A stretch of 64,000 bases of DNA from Ilex aquifolium (taxonomy: Eukaryota; Streptophyta; Magnoliopsida; Aquifoliales; Aquifoliaceae), in contig OX637398.1 of assembly GCA_951799425.1 (NCBI GenBank), positions 16,464,270-16,528,269 on the forward strand, given 5' to 3'. Below, in pieces: positions 18,744 through 29,620 of this stretch. The translations under genes and the position numbers were made by a program. Numbering within the stretch: position 1 is the stretch's first letter; each line of letters begins with the position of its first letter. Below the pieces are notes generated by a model. That model did no database searches. It was not told the origin of the DNA and saw nothing but the letters and a program-made list of their open reading frames with translations.

Positions 18744-19779
18744 CTATCCTCGTTGGATTAAAAACTCGATCTCCTTTTTTAACTGAATGCAGTCATCGGT
18801 ATGGTGACCATGATCCCTGTGGTAGTCACAATACTTTTTGGGGTCTCTCTTTGCTGGATCCGCCTTCATCCGAGGTGGCCACCTTAAGAACTTCTCGTTC
18901 TGGACCTCATACAGAACTTGGGATACAGCGGCGGTGAGCGGGGTGAATCGCTGAGGTCCGTATCTAGGCTGTAGCTCAGGCTGCAGGGGGCCCAAGCGGT
19001 CTCTAACATTTCCTCTTCTCTTCGAGGAACGATCTCTATCCCTCCTTGGAGACCTTTCTCGCCCTACAATGCACAGGATCCTGGTACCCATGCAGCTCCA
19101 TCTGGTTTTTGTAGGTGTTAAGGTGATCTACTGGATCTTTTGTCCCATCGAAAACCTCTATCTGAGGCACTCTAAATTTCAGAGGAAGAGGGAAATGCAG
19201 TACCCCAGGAGTGAATGAGGATTCAGTTTGTTGCACCAAGGCATCCATTGTTACTGGAGTTTTGACCTTCACTGCCTCTCTCATGTGGCTGAGCTCTTGC
19301 TGGATGTCCTTGAAGCGGTGCTCCCAATACTGCTCCATTCTCTCCTGTTGGAAAGGAAGGAAATCATTTCTCTCTAGCCCTTCGTTTTGGCTTTGTGCTT
19401 CTTCATTAACCCCCCTCCTAGGCGGCTACTGGGGTCCCTGACTGCTCTCCCCTCCTTCGTTTGCTTCCCTGAGGGGATCAAGGTATTGTCGTTCCCTGCG
19501 AGGAAGGTCATTCTGGCCTCGCTGGGGTGGTTGCGTCTGTTGAGGGCCTTGTAAGAGCTTCATGAGCTCCTCGTTTTATTGAATTAAGCGTTGATTGACT
19601 AGACGAAGGGCGTCTAGTTCATTGTTGGCGGGAAGATCCACCGTAGGCGGGTCGTCTTCAGCGGGGGGTACGAAATCATGAAGGTTTTCCGGTTGCCTCC
19701 CACTAGTGACCTCTTGTAGATTCTGCACTCTTGAGGGATTCATCTGAATTTTACTCATGTTTCGTGTAGAGACCATCAA
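18744..19779 (-). pseudogene. Gag of Tat-1, with central deletion
   Basis: The start at 19779 or 19776 gives MVSTRNMSK. A TAA at 19576-19578 replaces a Gln codon. The frame continues through about 19090. A deletion of about 460 bp relative to Tat-2 then removes most of the Retrotrans_gag-like domain and shifts frame; the junction CTCGCCCTACAATG is near 19062. The 3' part (to 18744) keeps the zinc knuckle YCDYHRDHGHHTDDC and ends in TAG. Gag should form the particle, so this copy cannot make its own capsid. CCCTACA at the junction resembles sequence at one end of the missing segment. Confidence 0.8.
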
Positions 19780-19820
19780 TCAATGAAAAATCAGTATATT
19801 TGTAACAAGAACTGTCGTTC

Positions 19821-19838
19821 CCACAGACGGCGCCAAAC
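19821..19838 (-). other. Primer-binding site of Tat-1
   Basis: Next to the 5' LTR the minus strand reads TTTGGCGCCGTCTGTGGG. TGGCGCC at this place is complementary to the 3' end of a tRNA of the kind used by many plant Ty3/gypsy elements. The exact tRNA is not determined here. Tat-2 has TGGCACC instead (35047-35064). Confidence 0.65.
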
Positions 19839-20411
19839 TGATGGCGTTATTTTACACGAATGAATTATGAGGTAGGGTTCAATTGTATGGGATAGATCAG
19901 AGCTACAAGGCTCATGAGTTGGTGGATGAATGTTCTAATAATCCGAGGTGTAAATGAGTGTGATACAGTAGAAATATAGTGGTTCACCGGCAGATGAGCT
20001 CGGCTAGTCCACTCTCTAATGGAGACTCTTGCTCCTTTCTCTTTATTGATCATCTTGGAATGCTTACAGATAGTTTTCTCTCTCTCTTTTCTCCTTGGGG
20101 TAATGTACAATACTTATAATGGTATTCCTAACCCTAAGAGATCTCTACAGAGATCCTTGCCCTTCGTTCATGGGATCCCCCTTAATTCTGGGAGGGGATC
20201 TTGGTCGGTTGAGGATTTTATGCCTGGGATGTTGCTTGGCTACTGTTTTGGGAGTGTCAGCTGTTATCTAGCTGCTTTCTTATCATTCGGCTACTATTCC
20301 ACTTGGGTGGAGCTCGAGCTCTGGTCCTCTAAGCTCTGGAGCTTCGAACCGACCTCCGGACCTGATCTCCTGGGCTGAGCTCCTACTTAGGATTAATTTT
20401 GAGTACCATCA
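19839..20411 (-). repeat. 5' LTR of Tat-1
   Basis: Same ends as 8168-8740, same length (573 bp), with roughly a dozen differences. It would hold the promoter for gag-pol. Confidence 0.93.
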
Positions 20412-20491
20412 ATGACAAAGGACAAAGGACAAATGACAAAGGACAAGGACAAAGGAGTGAACCATGGACTTTTGTGACTCAATATTTTTTT
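20412..20491. repeat. Short (GACAAAG)n repeat between Tat-1 and the Mutator-like element
   Basis: Several copies of GACAAAG/GACAAAT directly after the Tat-1 target duplication ATGAC, up to about 20455. Confidence 0.7.
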
Positions 20492-20689
20492 GGGAAATTT
20501 GGAGGTCGGTCCTCCTAAATGGACTTGTTTGGACTTAAGTCCGCCAAGGAAACTTATTTATTATGAAGTCCGTTTTTTGTCAATTTTACCAGACTATCAT
20601 TTTCCTTTAGAAGTGAAGTAAAACTAAAAATTAAAAACTTCTAAATTTTAGGAGTTTGACTAACATTAAAAAAATTTCTCTCTCATATA

Positions 20690-21105
20690 TATATATAATA
20701 GTAACATTCAAATACAAAAAAAAATTATCATTTAGACACAAAAAATAATACCATTTAAACACAAAAAAAGAAGAAGTAACATTTAAACATAAAAAAATAG
20801 TAACATTCAATATTAATATTTTTAAAAAATAACAATAGTAACATGTTCAACAAAAATAGTAACATGCTTAACAAAAACAATAACATGCTTAACAATAATT
20901 ATCTCTCTCAAATTCAAACACAAAAATAGTATCATTCAAACACAAAAATAGTAATATTCAAAAACAAAAAAAAATAATAACATTGAATATTAATATTTAG
21001 GAAAATAATAGTAGTAACATGCTCAACTAAAACAGTAACATGCTCAAAATAATAGTAACATGAACAGTAACATACTCAACAAAAACAGTAATATGAACAG
21101 TAATT
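20690..21105. repeat. Imperfect A-rich tandem repeats (AGTAACAT(TC/GCT)AAACACAAAAA)
   Basis: Many diverged units of 'AGTAACATTCAAACACAAA' and 'AGTAACATGCTCAACAAAA' fill this part of the Mutator-like element. Confidence 0.75.
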
Positions 21106-21182
21106 AGATAGTTTTGATGGATAAATGGAACAGTAAGATTTGTATGCATACTACATAGATATTTGACATGAAGAAAAGACAC

Positions 21183-21406
21183 TTTGATACTATCAAGTTC
21201 TAAAGGTCGTGGCATTTCTTGTGCTCCGACATTTGACGTGCTTGGCATGCACCATACATGCACTAACTCTGCAGATGGAACTTTCATTGGATCAATTGCG
21301 CCCCTTAGTGGCCTTGGATCATGAAAGCCACTATCATTCCATCCATATGCTGTCCCTCCTCCAGCAACACCTTCAACTGAAGGCACCATCATGCCCTGAT
21401 TATTCG
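21183..21406 (-). pseudogene. Captured host exon inside the Mutator-like element
   Basis: On the minus strand an acceptor TTTATGCAG precedes an open exon-like segment encoding NNQGMMVPSVEGVAGGG, WNDSGFHDPRPLRGAIDP and VPSAELVHVWCMPSTSN. A donor-like GTGTCT follows at 21182. GC content and codon pattern are gene-like and unlike the A-rich surroundings. I think this copies an exon of a plant gene, possibly of a conserved protein of unknown function, but cannot name it with confidence. It is not a complete gene. Confidence 0.5.
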
Positions 21407-21546
21407 CTGCATAAAATAGCGAAAAGCAAAGAGAGACGAGTCTTAGCAACTGTAAGTGGCAATTTGATTTAATTTACCAGACACTGTTCCTTAAACTCTT
21501 TATACTTTCTCTCTACTCTCATTATTTGTTTATGTTATTGTTGATG

Positions 21547-21548
<2 letters not shown>

Positions 21549-21611
<63 letters not shown>
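21549..21611. repeat. (AT)n microsatellite
   Basis: About 60 bases of uninterrupted AT dinucleotide, followed by GAATTT repeats at about 21640-21660. Confidence 0.95.
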
Positions 21612-21613
<2 letters not shown>

Positions 21614-22199
21614 CCAGTTGCTGCTTGATTCAGATTTTGAATTTGAATTTGAATTTGAATTGTTAATGGAATCTTTTGATCTGAAATTGAATTAATAGAC
21701 CAATGATTTTGTCATAATTCAAGCATTAGATTATAGTATATTCGGTTTCCATAAAAAACTGAACAATATGTTACCATATATATCTCAAACATCTAACATA
21801 TGACTTTCCATAATTGACCAAATTTAACACTGTTATGGGTATTTTTGAGATAAAAAAAAAAAGTGGACTTAAGTCATTACACATAATTTTAAACATGGAC
21901 TTAACCCCTTATAAGTTTCATTGCCGGACTTATCTCCAAACAAGTACATCTAGGGGGACTCACCTCCAATTTTCACTAATTTTTTTAGTTTATTGACTTC
22001 AAGAGATGTGTTATGAGATTGGGGCTTTTTTTTTAGTACCCTATACTCAACTTCTTTGACCCAATTAATTTTATTTTATCTAACTCATTAGGGTAGGCCC
22101 AATTGAAATTATCCAAAAAAAAATATAAAACATATAAAGATAAAAAAAAAATTAGGATGGGGCCAAGCCCCCACTGGCCCCTACCTCCCTCCACTAAGA

Positions 22200-22700
22200 A
22201 AACTGCTTAAAGAGACAGAATGACTCATAAAAAACCTACACACATAGTAAATCATCACTCTATCGTTGTTTTTGAAATTTTTTACCCAGACACTCTAATT
22301 TTAAATTTATTTATCACACATTAATCGATGTTGTACATATCAATGAAACATATTATGGAAACACACTTTCAAAGAAAAAACATATGAAAGTGTGTTAAAC
22401 ACAGTTTCATTGCTTTCATGCATGAAAACAACGATAATTTCATAAATAAGTTACGATCTGTCCATTTATCAATTTGGGAAGTTGACTTGAATCTACCATG
22501 CAATTATTGTATACCAAACATCTAACATTGCCATAGAACTGATTAAAGAAACAGAAGGGCTCATAATTAAAGCAACCTGCATACACAGTTAATCATCATT
22601 CTATCGTTGTTTTTTTGAAAATTTTAACCCAAACACTCTAGGTTTAAACTTATTTATCTAAAATCGTTGTTGTACATGTCAATGAAATGTGTTTTGAAAA
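22200..22700. repeat. Tandem duplication, second copy split by Tat-2
   Basis: The segment from about 22203 (GAGACAGAATGACTCATAA) through ATCGTTGTTTTTGAAA, CAATGAAACATATT and ACACACTTTCAAAGAAA (to about 22450) is repeated from about 22547. The second copy runs to GTGTTTTGAAAA at 22700, is interrupted by Tat-2, and resumes after it at 35637 with GAAAACACACTTTCAATG (to about 35710). The duplication therefore predates the Tat-2 insertion. Confidence 0.75.
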
Positions 22701-23273
22701 TGATGATGTAATTTCTCGTGAATGAGCAAAGAGATAGGGTTTAATTGTATGGGATGGATCTGAGCTACAAGGCTCGTGAATTTGTGGATGAATACTCTAA
22801 TTACCCGTGGTGTAGTGTGTGCACTGTAGTAGAAATATAGTGGTTCACCGGCTGAGGAGCTCGGCTAGTCCACTCTCTAATGGAGGCTCTTGCTCCTTTC
22901 TCTTTATTGACGATTCCGGAATGTTTATAGAGAGTTTTTTCTGTCCCCCCTCGTTGGGGGTAATTGTTCAGTACTTATAATGTTATTCCTAAACTTAAGA
23001 GATCTCCATCGAGATCTTCGCCCTTCATTCGTGGGATCCCCCTTAATTTTGGGAGGGGATCCTGGTCAATTAAGAGTTTTCCGCCTGGGATGTTGCTTGA
23101 CTTCTGTTTTGGAGGTGCCAACTATCATCCGACTGTTTCCTTATCGTTTCAGCTATTATTTGGCGTAGGGAGAGCTCGAGCTCTGGTCTTCTGAGCTCTG
23201 GAGCTCCGAACTGACCTCCCGATCTGACCTCATGGGCTGATCTCACACTTAGAACTGATTTTGGGTATCATCA
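22701..23273 (-). repeat. 3' LTR of Tat-2
   Basis: 573 bp, starts TGATGATGTAATTT and ends GGGTATCATCA. The purine tract of the minus strand begins at 23274. Confidence 0.93.
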
Positions 23274-23917
23274 GTTGCCCCCCAGCCCTTAGTCCAAGTG
23301 AACTTGGGTAGGGGCTGAGCTGAGGTCCGGTTATAGCTGACCTCCAATTGCCGACCTTGGTTCGCGTGTGAACAAGTTTTTGACAGTTACAAGTAATCAT
23401 TTTATTTCCTTGTTTCCCGCGCACGTTCTCCACTTTGTGCAGTTGGCTTTAAATGCCTTTGACTTGACACTAACGGCCATTTTTCCCTCTTGAATCCTCT
23501 TGTCAAGCCTTTCATCTTCCGTCTTCTTTGCAGATTTAGACTCCCCCCAATCCTTCGGCGAATTTAGGGTTTTGCTGAAACTCGTCTTCCTTCGAATTGG
23601 TGTGTGTGGCTTGCTCGCTCCGAACTTTGGCTTGTTGTTCGTCTTTGATTAGGTACGTTCTTGGCTCCCTACCTGCTATTTTCGTTCTGGATCCCTCGAG
23701 TCTGAGGTGGTTTCTTCATTTTTGGACTTTTCGATTCAGTTATTTTAGAAATCGGGGCCTTTCTCTGATTCGTCTTCCCCTTTTCTTGGACCCTTACTCC
23801 ACTGCTAGAATCTTCATTATCGCGCACAGCTGTGTCGACCCCAGAGTTCTCAAGGAGTGCTTTTCTGAAATTCATCCCCTCTATAGGTCTTTTAAGCTTC
23901 CTTTTATCTGCCCAGCT
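23274..23917 (+). promoter_or_regulatory. Putative promoter and leader of aORF-A (Tat-2), with polypurine tract
   Basis: The first about 25 bases are, on the minus strand, the polypurine tract (GGGCTGGGGGGCAAC). Further right the TATA-like GGCTTTAAATGCC (about 23446-23458) and the leader intron signals AG|GTACGTTC (23651-23656) and CTATAG|GTCTTTTAAG (acceptor 23886) match Tat-1. Assignment is by conservation only. Confidence 0.4.
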
Positions 23918-26677
23918 ATGTCTGCTTCCTCTGGAGCCACCCCTTCCTCTGTTTCCCTCTTAGGAGACCGATCTGTTGAAGAGGATTCTGACTTAGGTGC
24001 CGTGGGTGAGGAGATTGACAATTTTCCTGGCGTTGACTCTGTCGATGCTCAGGCACATACTGATGAGCCTCCCTCTACTCCCTCCCCTGTGGTTAAGAAC
24101 TCGAACAAAGGCAAGGGCAAAGTGAGTGGCGTAGGTGTTTCGACTCCAGGTGTGGGGTCTACTTTCAGTCATGCAGAGCTCGTGGGCCCTAGCGAGGTCA
24201 CTCCTACCCTCATGAAAATTCTTGGTGCTCGTTATGGTTTCCCTCCAGGGGTTCAATGCTGGAGTCCAGATGAGTTCACCCCATATGTCTCTCAGGTTCA
24301 CAAGAAGGTTTGCTTCTTCGTGGCTGCCTTTGAGAATGGTCTGCGCTTTCCATTACACCCTTTCATAAAGGGTGTTCTTCAGCATTTCAACATCTGCCCT
24401 GCTCAGGTCTCTCCTAATTTCTGGGGGGTCCTGTTGGGTATTCTTGTCTTCTTCAAAATCCACAAGCTTGGGGTTCTTACTATTTTCTTACTCATGCACT
24501 TCTTCAATGTCAAGCACACTGCTTCTGAAGGCTTTCTATATATCTCCAAACGAACGAAGGCTAGAGTAATTATTTCTGACCTCCCGACCTCCCACAAGCA
24601 CTGGAAGAAACAATTCTTTTTTGTGAGGGGCTTACAGTGGGAGTACAACTCTGCAGATAAGACAAATACTCTTCCAATTCCTAGATCCTGGTCAGTCCCT
24701 GAAAATCTAGGTAAGCCCTTATCCAGACTAACTGTGATTGGGTTTGGTGGCTTTCTCTGACTCTGCTTTGTTTATATTATTTCCCAGGTGGACGCCCTGA
24801 CCTTAGTGAAGAGGATGAACAGGTGTTGCTGAGGTTAGGGAGGTGCTCTTCAGTAAAGTACTCTGAACTCATCAAACCTTGGGTTCTTGTGGAGCAAGGG
24901 TTCAGCCCCCCTGGGGTAATAATAGAATCCTCTACCCCTCTTTCGGTCGAAGCACCCATTCCTCTTCCAGTTGCTACGGCTGAACTGGCAGGTAATAGTT
25001 CTCCTTTCCTTATTCACCTCAAACTTCCATTTTTCCCTTATTCCTTCTTTAACTTGCCCATTTTGATTCTTTAGGTTCTTCCTCGATGGAGCCCACCTCA
25101 GCAGAGCTCAAGGCTAAGATAACTCAGTTGAAGAAGGGCATGAGTGGGAGCAAACGCAAGGCGGTGGTCGGCTCCGGTAGCAGCCCTGTTACCCGAGCTA
25201 AAATGCAGAAATCAGGGGTGCCCCCCAGCTCGCCTGTCTCAACTACAGGGGCCCTTGTTAGACCATCGGGCCCTCCTACTTCAACTTCTAGAGCTCTTGC
25301 TCCCCCATCAAGTTCCTCACAAGTCCCAGAGATCCCTCTCCTTAAAGGGGTTATGCAGGCTCCTGGTTGAGCTCATGCGCAGGACCAGACCTCACCCTCA
25401 TCATCTGAGGTTGAGAGAGCCCTGGGGTTGATTCCTCAGCTTCAGCTTGCCTCTCCTCCTCTTGGATCATCTGAGAACATCTCCCAACTACCTCAACCGA
25501 GCTCCAAGTTGGGGAAATGGGAGTTTTCTAAAGCAGAAGGGAGCGAAGACTCTTTCTTTGACAACATTGATCTAGCAGCTGGTGCCATCACTTCCATCAT
25601 TCCTGATTCTGATGTTCTGAGGGCTGCCACTATGCCTCTTAAGTACCTGTCATTGCTTTTTTTTTTTTTTTTAAAAAACTCCCACCTTATGCTTGTCGTT
25701 TTGCTTCATTCCATGTTTCTGATCGCCTTTTTCCATAGCTGGCTATACACGTGAGGGGTTTGTTGAGTCGAATTCGTTCTCTGGAGAGCTCTGCCAATGC
25801 GTCCCAGGCGTGGGAATTTAAAGCCGCAGAGCTGACCCTTGCTAACGATGACCTCCAAGCTCAACTTCAGAGTCTTCGAGAACATGCGGAGAAGCAGGCT
25901 TCTATCATCAAGAGCCTGGAGGCGGAGAAGAAGAGAACCTAGGAGGAAGAGAGGAGAAGCAGTGCTGAGCTCGAAAAGGTCTCTGAGGAGCTCAAACTTA
26001 AGACCGAGGCTTGGTTCAAAGTTAACCAGGAGAAGTTTGAGGCCTTGGGCTCTGTTAGCAACATGAAAAGAGAGCATAGCGTATTGATAGAGGCCCACGA
26101 TGCTATACTAGTTGAACTTGAAGTTCAGAGAGCAGCTGTTAAAGAGATGGATGATCTAGTTGCCAAGCTAAAGGATGACGTCGTTACCAGGTGGGCTAAA
26201 GGGTGGATTATTTTTCAAGAGATAGCCGAAGAAACCTACCCTGATCTGGATTTCAACTTTGAGATTTCGACTGAGGAAGAGGAAGAGGCTTCAGTTGAAA
26301 AGGAGGCAGATGCGCCTAGTTCAGCACTTGCCTCTGAGGCTGTCTTTGCAGGTTCTGAGCTGCCTACCTCATCGGCTGAGGTCCTAGCTCAGAGTACTCC
26401 CACCTCTGTATCCGCTGCTACTGCGGGTAATCCTGAGACTTCCCTGACTCCTGCGCCTGCTGACATTTCTGCTGCTGCCTATTTTTCTGCTGACCTGGTG
26501 ACAAGAGCTTTAACTGAAGTCGAGGTTTCTGCTCCATTGACTATTCCAGAGACTTCGACTATTACTTTGCCAGAGGCTTCACCTGTCACCCTACCAGAGA
26601 TTTCACCTGCTGATCCAACAAGCACTCCTACTGCTGACCTGCCAGGCTCTTCCCCTCATGTCTCTTCAGGATCTTAG
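23918..26677 (+). pseudogene. aORF-A of Tat-2: antisense spliced gene with stops
   Basis: Exon 1 (23918-24710) is fully open and gives the best view of the protein. It encodes MSASSGATPSSVSLLGDRS, an acidic stretch, then LMKILGARYGFPPG, FPLHPFIKGVLQHFNIC, SPNFWGVLLGILVFFKIHK and GFLYISKRTKARVII. Exon 2 is 24788-24991 and exon 3 starts at 25075 (MEPTSAELKAKITQLKKG; basic, Ser/Pro-rich). Exon 4 runs from 25739 to the stop at 26675-26677 (coiled coil, then WAKGWIIFQEIAEETYPDL and a Thr/Ala/Pro-rich tail). Stops at 25368-25370 and 25940-25942 break it, and about 40 bases with the exon 3 donor seen in Tat-1 are missing near 25640. Role unknown; same domain type as aORF-B. Confidence 0.7.
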
Positions 26678-27757
26678 GAGTCCTTTATTGCTGAACACAC
26701 TTTCGAATTATTGATGTAAATGCTGAACACATTTTTGAATTATTGATGTAAATGCTGAACACACTTTGCTTTTGTTTTTGTTTTTGGAGCTCAACACAGT
26801 CTATTCTGTCATTGTTTATTCTGTTAAGGTTAATTTTTTTGCCTGTCTGCATTCCATTCCTTGTCTGCACTCCTTTTATTTTGCATTCCTTTTTCTCTGC
26901 CTGTATTCCCCTTGCCCCCCTTGCGTGGAGGAGTTCTTTAGTTCTCCTTCCCAAGCAAGATTATCAAACTTGGATGTTCAGAAGAGCTAATAACGTACCA
27001 AGTTAAGGACTGTAGAGCTAAGAGGGCTGTTGGGACCATGAGGCCTTGCTTCTTAAGGATCTCCTAGGATAGATCCAGATAACCTATGGACTTGAAGTTC
27101 GCTTCACAGCATGTGCCACAGCTTACTGTGATGGGCTTATTTTAGCTTGCTAAGCTTTGGAAATGGTTGAGGAATATCAGGGGAATGTTGAGATCATTGG
27201 AGAGGGCTTCTTTATCTCGTCTTTTGGAAGTAAGAGGCATTTTAGAGCTCTTTAGGATGTGAGTCTTGGTATTCCTTGTGGTAGTAAGGGGTTTGCTGGG
27301 CTTGGAAAAAATATCAAGAAACTTAACGCTTGAGCTCTTCCAAAGGTAGACCTGCTAGGGCCATGTTGCTACGCACATGAGGACTTTGAAGACCGATGAG
27401 CCTGAGAAATACCAGACCATTTTATCCAGGATGTGAACATGGTTCTTGGGACTGGAGATCTCAGAAAGCTACGTTCCAATTACTTTGATCGCATTGGGGG
27501 GTTATCTTGTGCTGATTCATCTTTCCGCATTTACTCAACTGCTTTCCAAAATCGTAACTGCCATTACTAATTAGGAAACCAAAAGGACCGCCGACTCTGT
27601 TTTCTGTGTGGTTCTTGGTTTCTTAAAAACTCACGATTTTCTTCAAAGCTTCTAATATCTCCTGGATTTCTTCCTCCTTTGCCAAAAGATTTCAGAGTCT
27701 CTTCTTTCCTGAATCTAAGAGACCACCTTCTGCCCCCATTGTCCCATTGTAGTCTTG
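26678..27757 (+). other. Spacer between aORF-A and aORF-B (Tat-2)
   Basis: No credible protein. It holds three near-repeats of TTGATGTAAATGCTGAACAC (26710-26765), the conserved hairpin at 26920-26959, and sequence colinear with 12159-13120. Confidence 0.5.
26920..26959 (+). other. Conserved hairpin downstream of aORF-A (Tat-2)
   Basis: CTTGCGTGGAGGAG...CTCCTTCCCAAGCAAG, the counterpart of 12351-12389. Pairing is weakened by one substitution and one inserted C. Confidence 0.5.
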
Positions 27758-28828
27758 ATGGCTGCCCCTGTTTCTCCTCTGTTCAAAGAATGCACTTCCT
27801 TTGGAATTGATTGGAAGTGGCATTGTCGCTACTTAACCCCTTCAACGATGAAGCCTTCTGACTTGTCAGTCATCAAGAAGCGATTCTTCCCCGAGCTTGA
27901 CTTGCCTGTACGAGTCCCCACCCCTGATGAGCCTTGTAACTACCTTTCCCGAGGGGAAGTTTGTTTTTTTGAAGGTGCCATGGACATGGGGCTTCGCCTT
28001 CCCATTCATCCTTCTATTGGGCGAATTCTTGCGTATTATGGCTTGTGCCCCTCTCGCCTTTCACCTCGAGGCTAGGCTGCTATGGTCAGCTTTTTCCTCT
28101 TCTGGCGTCTGTATGGCAATGGTAGGTTCCCTTATGTTGCTGAGTTTCTTTACTTTTTTGAGATTGAAGAATACGAGATCCCCTGCCTCAGCTTCTTTCG
28201 GTGGAGGCACTTCAACATACGCCCTCTGGTTCTTGACCTTCCTTCAGTTCCTGAAGGGTGGTCTCAACACTTCTTTTTTGCCTCCGGGAAGTCTTGGAGG
28301 TCTACCGAGTTGCGCTGCCCTAGTACTAGGATTCCACGCTCCTAGGAGAGCTTCTCTCGCATAGGTATACTCAAGCAGAGTTCTCTTGACTATTTCTGTG
28401 AAGATTTATTCTTATTATGTTCTTGTTGCGCAGGTCCTCCTGATCTGGATTTACCAGAGATGATGAATATTGATGAGCTGCTGCTCGTAGATCCCAAGAC
28501 TTTTTCAGATCTGATGACTCATGAAAATCTTTATTTGCTTGGCGCTGAGGCAACCGCTTGGGAGTTTTCTTCTTTTTCAGATTCTCCTTGGACTTCTCCC
28601 TCTGATTCTGACGAGGAAGAGGATGCTGGTGCGTCCTCAAAGAAGCGCATGAGGGATGGTTCCTCTTCGCCTGATTCTTCTCTCGCCACTATCTTGTTCA
28701 CCTCAGCAGGCGAGAAGCTTCTCAAAGTGCTCACTGAGACTGAAAAGGAAAGGGACGAGCTGAAAGAGGAGAATGCCCGCCTGAGATGAGAGGTTGCTGA
28801 ACTGAAGCAACAACTTAAAAAGAACTAG
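27758..28828 (+). pseudogene. aORF-B of Tat-2: antisense two-exon gene with stops
   Basis: Exon 1 starts at ATG 27758 (MAAPVSPLFKECTSFG). Exon 2 runs from 28434 to the stop at 28826-28828. TAG at 28073-28075 replaces the Trp of RGWAAMVSF, TAG at about 28342 replaces the Trp of SWKSF, and TGA at 28787-28789 replaces Gly in the coiled coil. The rest is very close to the intact Tat-1 copy, including FFRWRHFN, the acidic Ser stretch and the Glu/Lys coiled coil. Confidence 0.75.
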
Positions 28829-28955
28829 GAGCTCCTCTTTCTTGTATTCCCTTTTGTTTAATGAAAAGCCAAACTTTTGTGTGACTTTTGCTTCTTTCTG
28901 AACGCTCGTGACCATGAATCCTGGTTCCATTTTTTTTTTACATGTATATATATAT

Positions 28956-29530
28956 ATGAGCTGAAGAACTCATCTTATCTTTTATGAGCTGAAGAACCCA
29001 TCTCTTATCATATGAGCTAGGGAGCTCATCCTGAATTTTATAAGCTAAGAAGCCTATCTTGAGCTGTAGAGCTCATTTCTTATCATATGAGCTAAGGAGC
29101 TCATCTTGAATTTTATAAGCTAAGGAGCCTATCTTGAGCTGTGGAGCTCATTTTATTTTTTATAAGCTGAAGAGCTTATCTTGAGCTATCGAGCTCGTCT
29201 TGTTTTTTATAAGCTGAAGAGCTTATCCTGAGCTATAGAGCTCGTTTTACTTTTTATAAGTTGAAGAGCTTATCCTGAACTATATAGCTCGTTTTGCTTT
29301 TTATAAGCTGAAGAGCTTATCCGGAGCTATAGAGCTCGTTTTGCTTTTTATAAGTTGAAGAGCTTATCTGGAATTTTATAAGCTTAGGAGCTTATCTTAT
29401 GAGCTGAGGGGCTCATCTTGAGCTGTAGAGCTCATTCTGCGTTTCATGAGCTCATTGTTCGTTTATGAGCTGGGGAGCTCATCTTGAGCTGTAGAGCTCA
29501 TTTTGCACTTCGTGAGCTGATGAGCTCATC
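28956..29530. repeat. Tandem array of short palindromes (Tat-2)
   Basis: A longer version of the array at 14334-14662, with about twenty units of ATGAGCTGAAGAGCTCAT, ATAAGCTGAAGAGCTTAT and GAGCTATAGAGCTC. It lies between convergent aORF-B and gag-pol. It has expanded or contracted relative to Tat-1 while the flanking genes stay aligned. Confidence 0.85.
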
Positions 29531-29620
29531 GTTTACTTTTCAGCTCTTTTTTGGAAGTCACGCAAAGATGAATCAAAAATTTGCCATTTTTATTGAGAGC
29601 AACTTAATTACAAGGAAAAC

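Larger units (their letters stand above)
8168..20411 (-). mobile_element. Tat-1: complete Ty3/gypsy (Tat-like) LTR retrotransposon
   Basis: This 12.24-kb element is bounded by two 573-bp LTRs (8168-8740 and 19839-20411), both TGATGG...CCATCA, and flanked by the 5-bp duplication ATGAC (8163-8167 and 20412-20416). Transcription is leftward: primer-binding site at 19838, gag, protease-RT-RNase H and integrase (19779 to 14781), a palindrome array, two antisense genes on the plus strand, a polypurine tract, then the 3' LTR at the left. Integrase after RNase H marks Ty3/gypsy. A second RNase H and antisense ORFs between integrase and the 3' LTR point to the Tat lineage. By eye the LTRs differ at about a dozen positions (near 2%), so the insertion is fairly recent. 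Gag has an internal deletion and pol has nonsense codons, so it is not autonomous now. Confidence 0.93.
20492..21976. mobile_element. Mutator-like element with long inverted ends (Pack-MULE candidate)
   Basis: The left end (GGGAAATTTGGAGGTCGG ... GGACTTGTTTGGACTTAAG) and the right end read inverted (GTGAAAATTGGAGGTGAG ... GTACTTGTTTGGAGATAAG) align for roughly 80 bases with moderate divergence. The flanks are TATTTTTTT (20483-20491) and TAATTTTTT (21977-21985), a possible 9-bp duplication with one mismatch, though low in complexity. Long inverted ends and a 9-bp duplication are Mutator traits. No transposase is seen. Inside are AAACA-rich repeats, a gene-like exon (21183-21406, -) and an AT microsatellite. 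Confidence 0.65.
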
